The position numbers and the translations under genes were made by a program. Under the pieces are notes generated by a model, which worked only from the letters and a program-made list of their open reading frames with translations, was not told the origin of the DNA and made no database searches. 64,000 bases of DNA, from assembly GCF_021391395.1 (NCBI RefSeq), contig NZ_CP090059.1, forward strand, positions 1,907,001 through 1,971,000. The letters run 5' to 3'. Shown one piece after another: positions 42,302 to 50,514 of the stretch; position 1 is the first letter of the stretch; every line of letters begins with the position of its first letter. Origin of the DNA: Sphingomonas cannabina. GTDB taxonomy: Bacteria > Pseudomonadota > Alphaproteobacteria > Sphingomonadales > Sphingomonadaceae.

Positions 42302-42948
42302 TGGTCCTACTCCTCTTCAAACACCGCACCGGCCCCGGAAAAGGGGGGTGGGCGGCAAGGAGCGGACCGGCAGTCCCGCATGAGCGGCGGGCTGCACCCG
42401 CAGGGCCGGAACGTGCGTGGAGGACCCGCGAAGCGGGTTGCGGCACGCCGCGGCGGGACTAGAGGGCAGCGACGCCCACCCCCCTTGGCCGCGGCCGGCA
42501 GGTAACGCCAGCGCGCCAGCGCTGTCCGCATGCCGGCGTTCCGCCGGCTCTCGCGTTAGTGATCGTCACCGCGCCAGCGGCCGAGACCCGCAGGGGCTCG
42601 GTGGAGCGAAGCGGAATAGAGCACGGTCGCGCCGGAGGCGCGAAACGCTCCCTCGGCGCTATAAGCGATCGACAGCTAGGCGCCGCAGTGTCGGTCATTC
42701 AGCGTGGAACTTGTCGTTCCCGGAAGCTGCCTTTTAAACATACCCTCGACGGCGGTGTCCGCATTGGCCCAGGCCATCCACCTATGCAGTTCGTGGCGCT
42801 TCGGATTAAATCTGCCTTGGCAGGGTGTGAGTTGAGAGGCACAGAGAGTTTTACGGTCGGACGCGCGAAAACTGACTGATAAAAGTGGCGTGCTGCCCGC
42901 TATACCGTTAATGCTGGAAGCTTGGTTCGTGAGGGGGGAACAGCGCTC
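42302..42948. other. 647-bp region between parB and the methylase operon
   Basis: No gene recognised. It carries GC-rich hairpins, for example TCGCGCC-GGA-GGCGCGA at 42627-42643 and CCGGCG-TTC-CGCCGG near 42533-42547. From about 42710 composition drops toward the lower GC of the following operon. It probably holds the parB promoter and site, and the promoter of the methylase operon. Confidence 0.45.
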
Positions 42949-43773
42949 GTGATCAGTGGCGCGAAAGTGCGCTCACCGCTGCGGTGGGCTGGAAGCAAGC
43001 GTAAGAGCCTTTCAGTGCTCCGGCGTTACATCCCTGCTGACATCACTACCTATATCGAGCCTTTCGCCGGATCAGCTTGCCTCGCGTTCACTCTCGACCA
43101 TTGCGAGAAAATCTTGGGCGATATTAATCCGAGATTGATAGAATTCTACGAATATTTACGCGACGCGCCTGAGCAGCTGCACACCGCTTATAGCGCACTG
43201 CCCGGCGATCCCAACAATTACTACAAGGTCCGTGCTCAATACAATGCAAGCGCGCCTTCGCTCGATCGTGCAGCGCAATTCTTGTATCTTAATCGACATT
43301 GTTTCAACGGTATCTACCGGGTAAATTCAAAAGGTGCCTTTAATGTGCCTTGGGGCGGCGACAAGGTCGGCAAGCCACTCACCCGCGAGGAACTGGTAAC
43401 GGCATCCAAGGTACTGGGATCCGCGCGACTAATCTGTGGCGACTTTGAGCGTGTCGTACTCGATAATATTAACGAGAATAGCTTTATTTATCTCGATCCA
43501 CCCTATGCCTCGAATGAAATTCGTGTGTTCCGTGAATATCATGAGGAGAGTTTTGCTACCGATGACTGGGATCGCTTTGTAGAAGTACTGCGCAAAATCG
43601 ACGAGGCGGGTGCACGTTTCCTGCTGAGCTATGCCGGGGCGCCGCTCATAGCCCGCTTTGGCGACTGGAATGTTGGGCACCTAGACGTTACGCGTAACGT
43701 CGGGGGCTTCCGCGCTACTCGGCGTAAACACCGCGAGTTCGTGGCGATGAATTTTGATCCCGCCGACGCATGA
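42949..43773 (+). CDS. DNA adenine methylase (Dam/alpha class), cargo operon 2 gene 1
   Basis: The 274-residue enzyme transfers a methyl group from S-adenosylmethionine to adenine N6. Motifs are in alpha-class order: SPLRWAGSKRK (9-19), IEPFAGSACLAF (motif I, 36-47), the recognition region with FLYLNRHCFNGIYRVNSKG, and FIYLDPPYASNEI (DPPY at 183-186). GTG 42949 is chosen for the GAGGGGGG ribosome site; a TTG at 42922 is possible. The stop overlaps the phosphoesterase start (ATGA). No restriction endonuclease is adjacent, so it may protect self DNA against the phosphoesterase/ATPase module that follows. Base composition is visibly lower in GC than flanking genes. Confidence 0.9.
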   Translation: MISGAKVRSPLRWAGSKRKSLSVLRRYIPADITTYIEPFAGSACLAFTLDHCEKILGDINPRLIEFYEYLRDAPEQLHTAYSALPGDPNNYYKVRAQYNASAPSLDRAAQFLYLNRHCFNGIYRVNSKGAFNVPWGGDKVGKPLTREELVTASKVLGSARLICGDFERVVLDNINENSFIYLDPPYASNEIRVFREYHEESFATDDWDRFVEVLRKIDEAGARFLLSYAGAPLIARFGDWNVGHLDVTRNVGGFRATRRKHREFVAMNFDPADA

Positions 43774-44999
43774 AAAAGCCCAAGTTGCTCCGAATGGCGG
43801 TGCTGACCGACATCCATGCCTTTTCCGGTGGTGAGGGCCCGGCCCCCTCTTGGATTAATTTGGCCGAGGACCAATCGAACGCGACCATCAACCCATTTGC
43901 GGGACTGCATGCCGAGATAGCCAAAGATGCGAGCATGCGCGCCGACGTTGTTATTTGTTGCGGTGACATGGGTGACAAGGCTTCGCCCGATGGCCAGCAG
44001 TACGTTTGGCAGGAAGTCAATAAACTTAAGGAGGCACTTGGTGCTAGTCAGGTGCTCGGCACAGCCGGGAATCACGACATGGATAGCCGATTCTCGAATT
44101 CGAAGTTCGACGCGCGGGGCCAACTTCAAGCTTTGCAACCGCTCTTTCCAGTCGCGCATAACGACCATTGGCTCGAATACTGGGCGCGCAATTACACTGT
44201 GGTAACGGTGGGCGCCGCGCGCTTCGTGCTGCTCAACTCCTCGGCCTATCATGGCTATCAGAAGGATAAGTCGCCCCCTGAATATTTACAGGGGCGGGTC
44301 AGCGATCGAACGCTCGACAGCTTGCTCGCGCGGCTCAAGGAAGATGGCAAGGCGGCAGCCAATATTCTTGTCTGTCACCATCATCCGCTGCGCAACGATC
44401 AGATCAAGGTTGAGGATTATTCGGAGATGCAGAATGGCGATCGCCTGATCAACACACTGATTGAGGCGAAGGCGGGGCCTTGGTTGATCATCCACGGCCA
44501 TAAGCATCTTCCGCGGGTTCTCTATGCGCCGGGCGGCAATGTCGCGCCGACGATCTTTTCAGCAGGGAGCTTCTCGGCCAAGCTCTATCCCGAATATGGC
44601 GACAAAGCGCGCAACGAGTTCTACATCGTCGATTTGGAAATACCCGACACGATCGGCGCAGTCAGTAGCTTGCGCGGGTCGATTTCGACTTGGCAATGGA
44701 CGTATGGGAATGGCTGGAACAAACCCAAGTCTGGCCACGGAATCGGCGTCGCCGCCGCGTTCGGGGCGCGGGTAGACGTGGCAGAGGAAGCGACCAAGCT
44801 TGCGACCACGCTCAAGGCCACCCATGCCGGGAGTTCGGTTACCTGGGAAGCGATTTGCGCAACTAATAAGGAGTTCAGACACCTCATTCCCGAGGATCTC
44901 GAGACCTTCCTCGACCACCTTAAATCTGATCACGGTCTTAAGCCGCTCTATGAGCCCGAGGGCGGACTAAGCCTCCTCCAAGTGCCCGCCAATGACTGA
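43770..44999 (+). CDS. Calcineurin-like metallophosphoesterase, cargo operon 2 gene 2
   Basis: The 409-residue protein has all metal-binding motifs: VLTDIH (D14, H16), CCGDMGD (D66), AGNHD (N101, H102), CHHHP and HGHKH. About 130 extra C-terminal residues are not recognised. Enzymes of this superfamily include DNA nucleases (Mre11, SbcD) and cyclic-nucleotide phosphodiesterases. It overlaps the methylase gene by 4 bases and the AAA ATPase gene by 8 bases, so a functional complex is likely. In this setting a nuclease role is plausible, by analogy to SbcD with an ATPase partner, but not shown. Confidence 0.85.
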   Translation: MKKPKLLRMAVLTDIHAFSGGEGPAPSWINLAEDQSNATINPFAGLHAEIAKDASMRADVVICCGDMGDKASPDGQQYVWQEVNKLKEALGASQVLGTAGNHDMDSRFSNSKFDARGQLQALQPLFPVAHNDHWLEYWARNYTVVTVGAARFVLLNSSAYHGYQKDKSPPEYLQGRVSDRTLDSLLARLKEDGKAAANILVCHHHPLRNDQIKVEDYSEMQNGDRLINTLIEAKAGPWLIIHGHKHLPRVLYAPGGNVAPTIFSAGSFSAKLYPEYGDKARNEFYIVDLEIPDTIGAVSSLRGSISTWQWTYGNGWNKPKSGHGIGVAAAFGARVDVAEEATKLATTLKATHAGSSVTWEAICATNKEFRHLIPEDLETFLDHLKSDHGLKPLYEPEGGLSLLQVPAND

Positions 45000-46842
45000 G
45001 GAGGTTACACACGCGCGCGCGTTCGAGGCATTCAATGCCCGCTTTCTAACATCGGAGGAAGTCGCGCGAACATTCATCCCGCCTCCGCAGTATGACCGAC
45101 TGGTCGAAGTCGGACATAGTGTACTGCTCGGGCCACGCGGTAGCGGCAAGACGACCTTGCTCAAGATGCTGCAATTGCGCGCTCTCGCTGCCTGGCAGCA
45201 TGACAAGGCAAGCGAAATCCGCCGCAATATCAGCTATCATGCGATCTTTCTCGGTACCGACGTTCTCTGGGGATCGCAGCTAGAAAGCCGCACCAAGGAT
45301 ATCGCAGACGAAGAAAAGCGCGCGCAAATCCGCAGAACCTCATTCCGCCTCCATCTCGCGCTCGCGTTCTTAAATGCGCTGGACGAATGCCGGGATCCCG
45401 CGCTAGCTAGTCATGCCGAGCTGTCTCGTTTCACGCATGCACTTAACGGCGATACTGAACGTGCCCTCGCGCGCAGTCTAGCTCAGCTCTGGCTAATGGA
45501 TCCAGCTACCGACAGTCTGCTCGGTCTGCGCATTCACCTACGTACTCAGCTTTCCTTGCTGCTCTCGCTTACCAGCGAGCTGCGCAGAGATGCCACCACA
45601 GCGCTGCCGCAATTCGCAGACCTTGATCCGGTAGCTTCTCTCATTTCGGCGATCGACGTGACCAACCACGTTCTCGGTCAGCCGTCACGGCGCTGGGCTA
45701 TCTTATGCGATGAGCTTGAGATTGCACCCGATATGGTTAGGCGTGAACTCTTCCAGCTGTTGCGTAGCACATCGCATAACGTCCTGTTTAAATTCTCGCT
45801 CTTCCCGTACTCTAGCGAACTCTCCACGCTGACTGGCCCAAATTCTCCATCGAGCGGCAATGATTATGCGGCGCTCGAGCTCTATTACGGGAGGCGCGAG
45901 GCGGCCTATCAGTTTTGCGAGGCGATGCTGCGCGGAATGGTAGCCGAAGCGGGTGGTCCGACCTTCCAAATTCCAGAGGAAGTGCTTGGCGATGGCTGGT
46001 TTGATGGGGGCCGAGTGCATCGCCGAACGAAGACATCGCCGTACGCGCCGCCGTCCGGTCAATTCTTCCTGCGCGCCAAACGGCTTGCGGGAATCGACCC
46101 CTCTTTCCAGCAATGGCTGAGGTCGATGCGTATCAATCTTCACAAGGTCCACGAGCTGAGCGACAGCGATCAAGCGCCCTATCGAAAGGCCTTGCCATAC
46201 ATCCTTACGCGCTCGGAGTTCCTGCGCTCTGGGGGTAAATTGCGTAGTCGAAAGGCCATGAGTCTTTATACCGGCGCCTACTCTTTGTTCTCTCTAACCG
46301 AGGGTAATCCGCGGATATTCATCAACCTCATGCGCCCACTGGTGCAAGAATATGCCGAAAAGCAGGGGACAGTGGGAAGTGATGTCGAAGCGGCGTCAGC
46401 CGACCTGACTATCCACCGGTTCCTCTCAAGCCTTTCAGCAATCCCGACCACCGGGCATGGCGACATTCGCTCGATCCTTCAGCTGATAAAGGTGATCGGC
46501 GACTTCTTTAGTGAGACGCAACTCGCGCCTAAATTCAGTTCCGAACCAGCTAGCACCTTCATTGTCGATGACGATGTTCCCGAGTCGATCATCGAGCTGG
46601 TTGGGCGCACGTTAAATGCAGGTGCTCTTGTGCACATGCCCGGGAATGCCGGAGATACTGTCCGCGAGTTACGCGGTGCCAGGCTGCGGCTCGCTTATAC
46701 GCTGGCGCCCGAATATAAGCTTCCTCTAATGTCTGGCCGTTCGATCAATTTGAGCACGATCCTGCATCTCCACGGCGCGGCCCGCCGGCGCCAGCCGGAG
46801 ACGATCCAGCAGGCCCGGCTACCGTTCGGGCTTGAAGAATGA
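44992..46842 (+). CDS. ORC/CDC6-like AAA ATPase, cargo operon 2 gene 3
   Basis: The 616-residue protein has a P-loop HSVLLGPRGSGKTTLLKML (GPRGSGKTT 47-55), Walker B WAILCDELEI (235-244), and a sensor region NVLFKFSLFPYSS. The first 30 residues (FEAFNARFLTSEEVARTFIP) match the start of ORC-CDC6-family ATPases seen in bacterial defence loci. The C-terminal 200 residues include helical and winged-helix-like parts (SLFSLTEGNPRIFINLMRPL, typical of STAND-like ATPases). It overlaps its neighbours by 8 and 4 bases. It is probably the sensor/switch of the operon. Confidence 0.75.
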   Translation: MTEEVTHARAFEAFNARFLTSEEVARTFIPPPQYDRLVEVGHSVLLGPRGSGKTTLLKMLQLRALAAWQHDKASEIRRNISYHAIFLGTDVLWGSQLESRTKDIADEEKRAQIRRTSFRLHLALAFLNALDECRDPALASHAELSRFTHALNGDTERALARSLAQLWLMDPATDSLLGLRIHLRTQLSLLLSLTSELRRDATTALPQFADLDPVASLISAIDVTNHVLGQPSRRWAILCDELEIAPDMVRRELFQLLRSTSHNVLFKFSLFPYSSELSTLTGPNSPSSGNDYAALELYYGRREAAYQFCEAMLRGMVAEAGGPTFQIPEEVLGDGWFDGGRVHRRTKTSPYAPPSGQFFLRAKRLAGIDPSFQQWLRSMRINLHKVHELSDSDQAPYRKALPYILTRSEFLRSGGKLRSRKAMSLYTGAYSLFSLTEGNPRIFINLMRPLVQEYAEKQGTVGSDVEAASADLTIHRFLSSLSAIPTTGHGDIRSILQLIKVIGDFFSETQLAPKFSSEPASTFIVDDDVPESIIELVGRTLNAGALVHMPGNAGDTVRELRGARLRLAYTLAPEYKLPLMSGRSINLSTILHLHGAARRRQPETIQQARLPFGLEE

Positions 46843-47762
46843 GAACCGTCAGCATTGAGGCGATTGCCGCGCAGCGGTTCGACCTGGCGATCCTGACGTG
46901 CGGTTACGAGACGCGTGCCGCTTACTTGCGGAAGAGCATCGCGCTCGACGCCGCCGAACTTGTTGTCCTCGACTATCGCTGCGATACGATATTGAGCTAC
47001 GATGAGAATAAGGCATTTTACGAGAGCCTGTCGAACCGCCGCTTCATCGATATCGACGATTCTCTGAGCGAGAAGTTGAGCACGGCACTTTCAAAGGCCG
47101 CGGCCGGAATCGATGCCGGCAACCGGCTGCGCATTCTCATTGATATTTCTTCTTGCTCGCGGAGCGTGATGGCCAAGCTGCTGCTTGCTATCGCCGAGAC
47201 CTTGCCCGGAAGCGTCGAGTTGACCTGCGCCTACGCTCTATCAGCATTCGATAACCCGCCTGACGGCGAGTTGCCGAGCCATATCTCTGAGCCAGTCGTC
47301 GGTGACCTGTCTGGCTGGTCAGACGACCTTTCCAAACCACCTTGTGCTGTAATCGGGATGGGATTTGAACCTGGGCGTGCGCTCGGATGTATGGACTATC
47401 TCGAAATCCCCGAGGTTCGCCTTTTTATGCCTTACGGCGTCGATCAGCGGTTTGAGCAGGCGGTGCAAGAGGCTAACGCAGTGTTGATTGCCGAGGCCGG
47501 TACGCAGTCGGTGCTACCTTATCAAATTCTCGACCCTGCCGCGACGTATGAGAAGATGGAATCGCTGATCTACGGCCTACTGGCGCGGTTTCGGCCCGTT
47601 ATCATTCCGCTTGGACCAAAGATCTTCGCTGCATTAGCAATGGTGCTTGCGGTGAGGATGCTCCCACGGATTTGCGTGTGGCGAACTTCATCGGGAACAA
47701 TTGGCGGAATCTCAGACCGTACAGCCAATGGAGAAGTCGCGATTTTTACAACGGAGTTCTAG
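46839..47762 (+). CDS. Unknown protein with two GYExR-like motifs, cargo operon 2 gene 4
   Basis: The 307-residue protein is not from a family I can name. Two similar halves are visible: LAILTCGYETRAAYLRKSI (G22-Y-E-T-R26) and AVIGMGFEPGRALGCMDYL (G175-F-E-P-G-R180). Each is followed by a hydrophobic strand and an acidic turn (VVLDYRCD, RLFMPYGVD). A middle strand-helix unit reads ILIDISSCSRSVMAKLLLAI. This looks like a duplicated Rossmann-type fold that could bind a nucleotide. The start overlaps the ATPase stop (ATGA), so it is part of the same system, perhaps an effector or ligand-binding subunit. Confidence 0.6.
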   Translation: MRTVSIEAIAAQRFDLAILTCGYETRAAYLRKSIALDAAELVVLDYRCDTILSYDENKAFYESLSNRRFIDIDDSLSEKLSTALSKAAAGIDAGNRLRILIDISSCSRSVMAKLLLAIAETLPGSVELTCAYALSAFDNPPDGELPSHISEPVVGDLSGWSDDLSKPPCAVIGMGFEPGRALGCMDYLEIPEVRLFMPYGVDQRFEQAVQEANAVLIAEAGTQSVLPYQILDPAATYEKMESLIYGLLARFRPVIIPLGPKIFAALAMVLAVRMLPRICVWRTSSGTIGGISDRTANGEVAIFTTEF

Positions 47763-47877
47763 CGAGGACGCCCAGCGACACGACTTATAGGCGAAAGACT
47801 GCTTTTCGCATCAATCAGCCCAAAGTAACCAATCCGCAACAGGCCACTTTGCATCACAGTTTATCGAGATGTCTAAT

Positions 47878-49134
47878 TCATCTCACAAGACGCAGCCCTG
47901 CAGGCTTGTGAACAATTCCATAGTCTCCCAGCCCTGATCGCACTGCATCCCGAACGTAGGACGGGCACAGATGCGCATAGTGTTTGCGCGTAATCCGCTC
48001 GTCGGCGTGTCCCAGCGCCTCCGCAATGACCGCCATCGGCACGCCAGCCATCGCCAGCCGAGACCCATAGGTGTGCCGAAGAATGTGGAAGCCGGCGGGC
48101 TCGACGCCAGCTGCGATGCAAGTCTCTCGCATCGGCCTGATCTGGTGCGATGTGCCCAGCTCTCGGCCATGCTGGTTGAGGAAGACAAGTTCATCGGTCC
48201 GCTTGCCCACGCAAAGGCTTCGGAAGAGCTGGATACCCTCGTCGCTCAAATGCACGAACCGCGGCCGCCCGCTCTTGGTATCGGGGAACGTCAGCGTCCC
48301 GGTCATCAGGTCCACGTCGCGCACACGCACCCTGTGGATCTCGGACCAACGCGCGCCGGTAAGCAGCGCGGCCTGCACAAGGGGCCGGAACCACTCCGGC
48401 GCATATTCGACCAGACGATGGATTTCGGGACCGGTGAAGTATCGGATGCGGGGCGCGCTGACCTTCGGATAGGGCTTGACCCGGCGCCAGGCGCTGTCGT
48501 CGGCTACCTTGCCCAGCGCGAACGCGCGATTGAGCGCAGCGCGAAGCGGCGTGAACGCCCGGTTGGCGTTCGCCCGCTGCACGCGCGCTGCGTCGTCGCG
48601 AAGCGGCCGCTCCTTCGCGACCCCCTTCTTGTTCGCGCGGTAGACCGAACGGCGCGCGGCGATCTTCTCCATGAACGCGCGCAAGCGCTCGGTGGTGAGA
48701 TCGCTCACCTGCACATTCCTGAACTCGGGCCGCACGAGCCGATCAATGACATAGCGGGTCTTGTCGAGCGACTTGCCGGTGAAGTTCTCGATATAGTCGT
48801 CGAGCGCGTCCTCGACCGTGTAGCGCGGACGTCGCCGGCCGGCGTCGCGATCCAGCGCCTCGAACCAGTCCCGGGCCTTGGCCTGCGCGGCTGCAAAGCT
48901 CAGCACGTCCGATGTCTCGCCGTCGAACGCATCGTCCGCGGCGCCGAGAAGAAGCTGCTCGCGCGTTCCGTCGGCTGTCCGGTACTTGGCAATCCAGGTT
49001 CCGCCCTTGGATCCCTTGCGATAGCCGAGCGCCCTGCCGCGCGTCAGCGCGTGCCAATAGGGCGCGTGGCGCATCGGGAGCAGCGCTCGCGCGCTCCTGC
49101 TGTCGAGCCGTTGGTTGCGAACGATACGCGCCAT
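47878..49134 (-). CDS. Tyrosine recombinase / integrase of the island
   Basis: The 418-residue protein has an N-terminal arm-binding part (GTWIAKYRTADGTREQLLLG), a core-binding domain (about 105-215) and the catalytic domain with R262 (LLTGARWSEI), K287 (DTKSGRP), H350-x-x-R353 (HILRHTYGS), H376 (GHADERI) and nucleophile Y386 (KHYAHL). It belongs to the tRNA-targeting phage/ICE integrase group. It lies 146 bp inside attR and reads inward, and ATG 49134 is next to the right arm-type repeat. All catalytic residues are intact, so excision is possible. Confidence 0.93.
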   Translation of the reverse strand: MARIVRNQRLDSRSARALLPMRHAPYWHALTRGRALGYRKGSKGGTWIAKYRTADGTREQLLLGAADDAFDGETSDVLSFAAAQAKARDWFEALDRDAGRRRPRYTVEDALDDYIENFTGKSLDKTRYVIDRLVRPEFRNVQVSDLTTERLRAFMEKIAARRSVYRANKKGVAKERPLRDDAARVQRANANRAFTPLRAALNRAFALGKVADDSAWRRVKPYPKVSAPRIRYFTGPEIHRLVEYAPEWFRPLVQAALLTGARWSEIHRVRVRDVDLMTGTLTFPDTKSGRPRFVHLSDEGIQLFRSLCVGKRTDELVFLNQHGRELGTSHQIRPMRETCIAAGVEPAGFHILRHTYGSRLAMAGVPMAVIAEALGHADERITRKHYAHLCPSYVRDAVRSGLGDYGIVHKPAGLRLVR

Positions 49135-49149
49135 GGCGGGCCTCGCGAA

Positions 49150-49179
49150 CTTACTGCAAAATTACTGCAGAACCGTAGC
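49150..49179 (+). repeat. Right arm-type repeat
   Basis: Thirty bases matching 26711-26740 with two mismatches, direct orientation, 16 bases upstream of the integrase ATG. It contains tandem TTACTGCA units. Confidence 0.5.
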
Positions 49180-49280
49180 AGAAAGCCGGTGGACGCGGAA
49201 GGACTACTTTACGATAAGTAGCTGATTTTGCACGGATACATACCCGTCCATTTGGACCCCAAAACCCCTGGGGGGCCGTG

Positions 49281-49324
49281 CTCTCACGGCGAAAACACGG
49301 GTTCGAGTCCCGTAGGGGTCACCA
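49281..49324 (+). repeat. attR (tRNA-Glu 3' fragment)
   Basis: Identical 44 bp to attL. There is no 5' tRNA half before it, so it is a recombination scar rather than a tRNA gene. It sets the right boundary of the island. Confidence 0.88.
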
Positions 49325-49485
49325 ATACCGCCATAAGCCTTTGGCATGGCATGATAAATCTTTCATCGCAGCGCGCCCGTTCGATTGGGTCTTACAATCG
49401 TATCGCATAGCGGAGGCTGGTCGCGGCCATCCGTCGGCCGGCACAAGCAGCGGCAGCTGCATCGCTGCATGCACCTGCAAACGCG

Positions 49486-49690
49486 GAGGGCGACCCCAAG
49501 CTTTTCGAGTTCAATTGCGATACGCCGACATCGATGCTCGAGGCCGCGGTGATCCAATGGGATTGGAGGAGGCGGTGTTCCCCGAGTTCACCTAGTTCAA
49601 CAGCCTGCATGAAAAGCTGATCGGACGCTGGGCGGAAATCCGTGCGCGGCTTCTCGATCAGCGGGCCTGGTTCACCCATACGGCCGATCC
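49486..49690 (+). pseudogene. Glutathionylspermidine synthase-family fragment
   Basis: The plus strand reads GDPKLFEFNCDTPTSMLEAA, VIQWDW in one frame, shifts, then EEAVFPEFT, a TAG in place of the expected Gln, and FNSLHEKLIGRWAEIRARL. This is the conserved N-terminal middle of glutathionylspermidine-synthase-like ATP-grasp proteins. One frameshift (about 49570), one nonsense codon (49593-49595) and loss of both ends mark it as dead. It lies immediately outside attR. Confidence 0.75.
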
Positions 49691-50179
49691 GTCGCACGCC
49701 GTTGCGCGATCGGCGGGTGAGTATCGCCAGGGACTGACCAAGTATCAGCAACTCTATCCGTTGCGTGACTTCGGCAAGCGGCGACCGATACGCTCAAGGA
49801 ACTGGCACTTGCCTATGCAGCATTGCTGCTGATCTTCACGTTCCTGTTCATGGCGATTGAAGGGCACAACTTCGCCGACAGTCTCTATTGGGCGGGGACC
49901 GCCGCGACGTCCACAGGCTATGGCGACATCAGCCCCAAGTCGACAGCGGGAGAAATGCTTGCGCTTGCCTTGATGCACCTCTCCATCTTTGGAGTCGTGC
50001 CACTGATCGTCGTGCGTTTGATCGAGCGACTGAATCAGGATCGCGATGCATTCACGCATGAAGAACAAGTGCGGATACCAATACTTCGTCCAATGCTTGC
50101 AGGAAGCGTGATCGATCCGTCTTTGAGAAGGGAGGTGGGCCGCCCACTTGCTCGATCCCCGCACGCAGGTCGGCCATGA
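49691..50179 (+). pseudogene. Ion channel (potassium-channel pore) fragment, frameshifted
   Basis: After the synthase fragment, the sequence reads GEYRQGLTKYQQLYPLRDFGK, then in a shifted frame AATDTLKELALAYAALLLIF and the pore SLYWAGTAATSTGYGDISPK with a following hydrophobic helix. STGYGD is the potassium selectivity filter. The frameshift is at about 49780. Only one complete transmembrane-pore-transmembrane unit remains. From TTG 49823 a 118-residue piece could still be made, but it lacks the N-terminal part. Its end overlaps the yaiI remnant on the other strand. Confidence 0.65.
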
Positions 50180-50514
50180 TCGCACGCGTCGCGATGGCGG
50201 CGCCGATGGAATTGGCGGTGAATGGTTTCCCGGTCGGAGCCAGCACCGTCGCTCCGGCCTTCAGGCAGCGGTCGGCGAGCAGGATGTCGGCCGTGATCAC
50301 CACCGTCCCGGCGTCGGCGGTTTCGGCGATCCAGTTGTCCGCTGCGTCGAATCCGCTGTCGACGACCTTGCGGCCGACCAGCGGATGATCGGGCAGGCGC
50401 AGATAGCTGTTGCTGACGATGATCACCGGCACGTCGCGGCGAAACGCGACCTTAGATTTCCTCCTTCACCGGACAGGCGTCGGCGTCGACCAGGATGCGG
50501 AGCGGATCGCTCAC
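50052..50514 (-). pseudogene. yaiI: YaiI/YqxD (DUF188) family gene with frameshift
   Basis: The gene begins at GTG 50514 overlapping the helicase stop and reads LRILVDADACPVKEEI, then meets TAA (50452). In another frame it continues VAFRRDVPVIIVSNSYLRLP to the normal end (DRSRFLQALDEVLVSALV). The intact family motif is PVKEEI-Y-x-VAFRR, so about two bases are missing near 50455. The catalytic-type DADACPV and the later Asp-rich region are both present. Either a recent mutation or a base-call error. Confidence 0.75.

Larger units (their letters stand above)
26622..49324. mobile_element. Integrated mobilisable genomic island in tRNA-Glu
   Basis: A 22.7-kb segment is bounded by an identical 44-bp direct repeat (26622-26665 and 49281-49324). 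The left copy is the 3' end of tRNA-Glu and the right copy is a tRNA fragment. A tyrosine integrase is next to the right end. Relaxase, CopG, ParB, MucR and excisionase-like genes form the backbone. Two multi-gene cargo operons differ in base composition from the flanks, the methylase operon being visibly less GC-rich. No secretion or coupling-protein gene is present, so transfer would need a helper. Confidence 0.88.

Noticed and set aside
42949..44999. Simple type II restriction-modification pair (methylase plus phosphoesterase)
   Set aside because: The second gene is a complete calcineurin-like phosphoesterase, not a restriction endonuclease family, and two more overlapping genes belong to the unit.
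49281..49324. Second tRNA-Glu
   Set aside because: Only the 3' 44 bases are present; no acceptor or D-arm precedes them, so this is attR.
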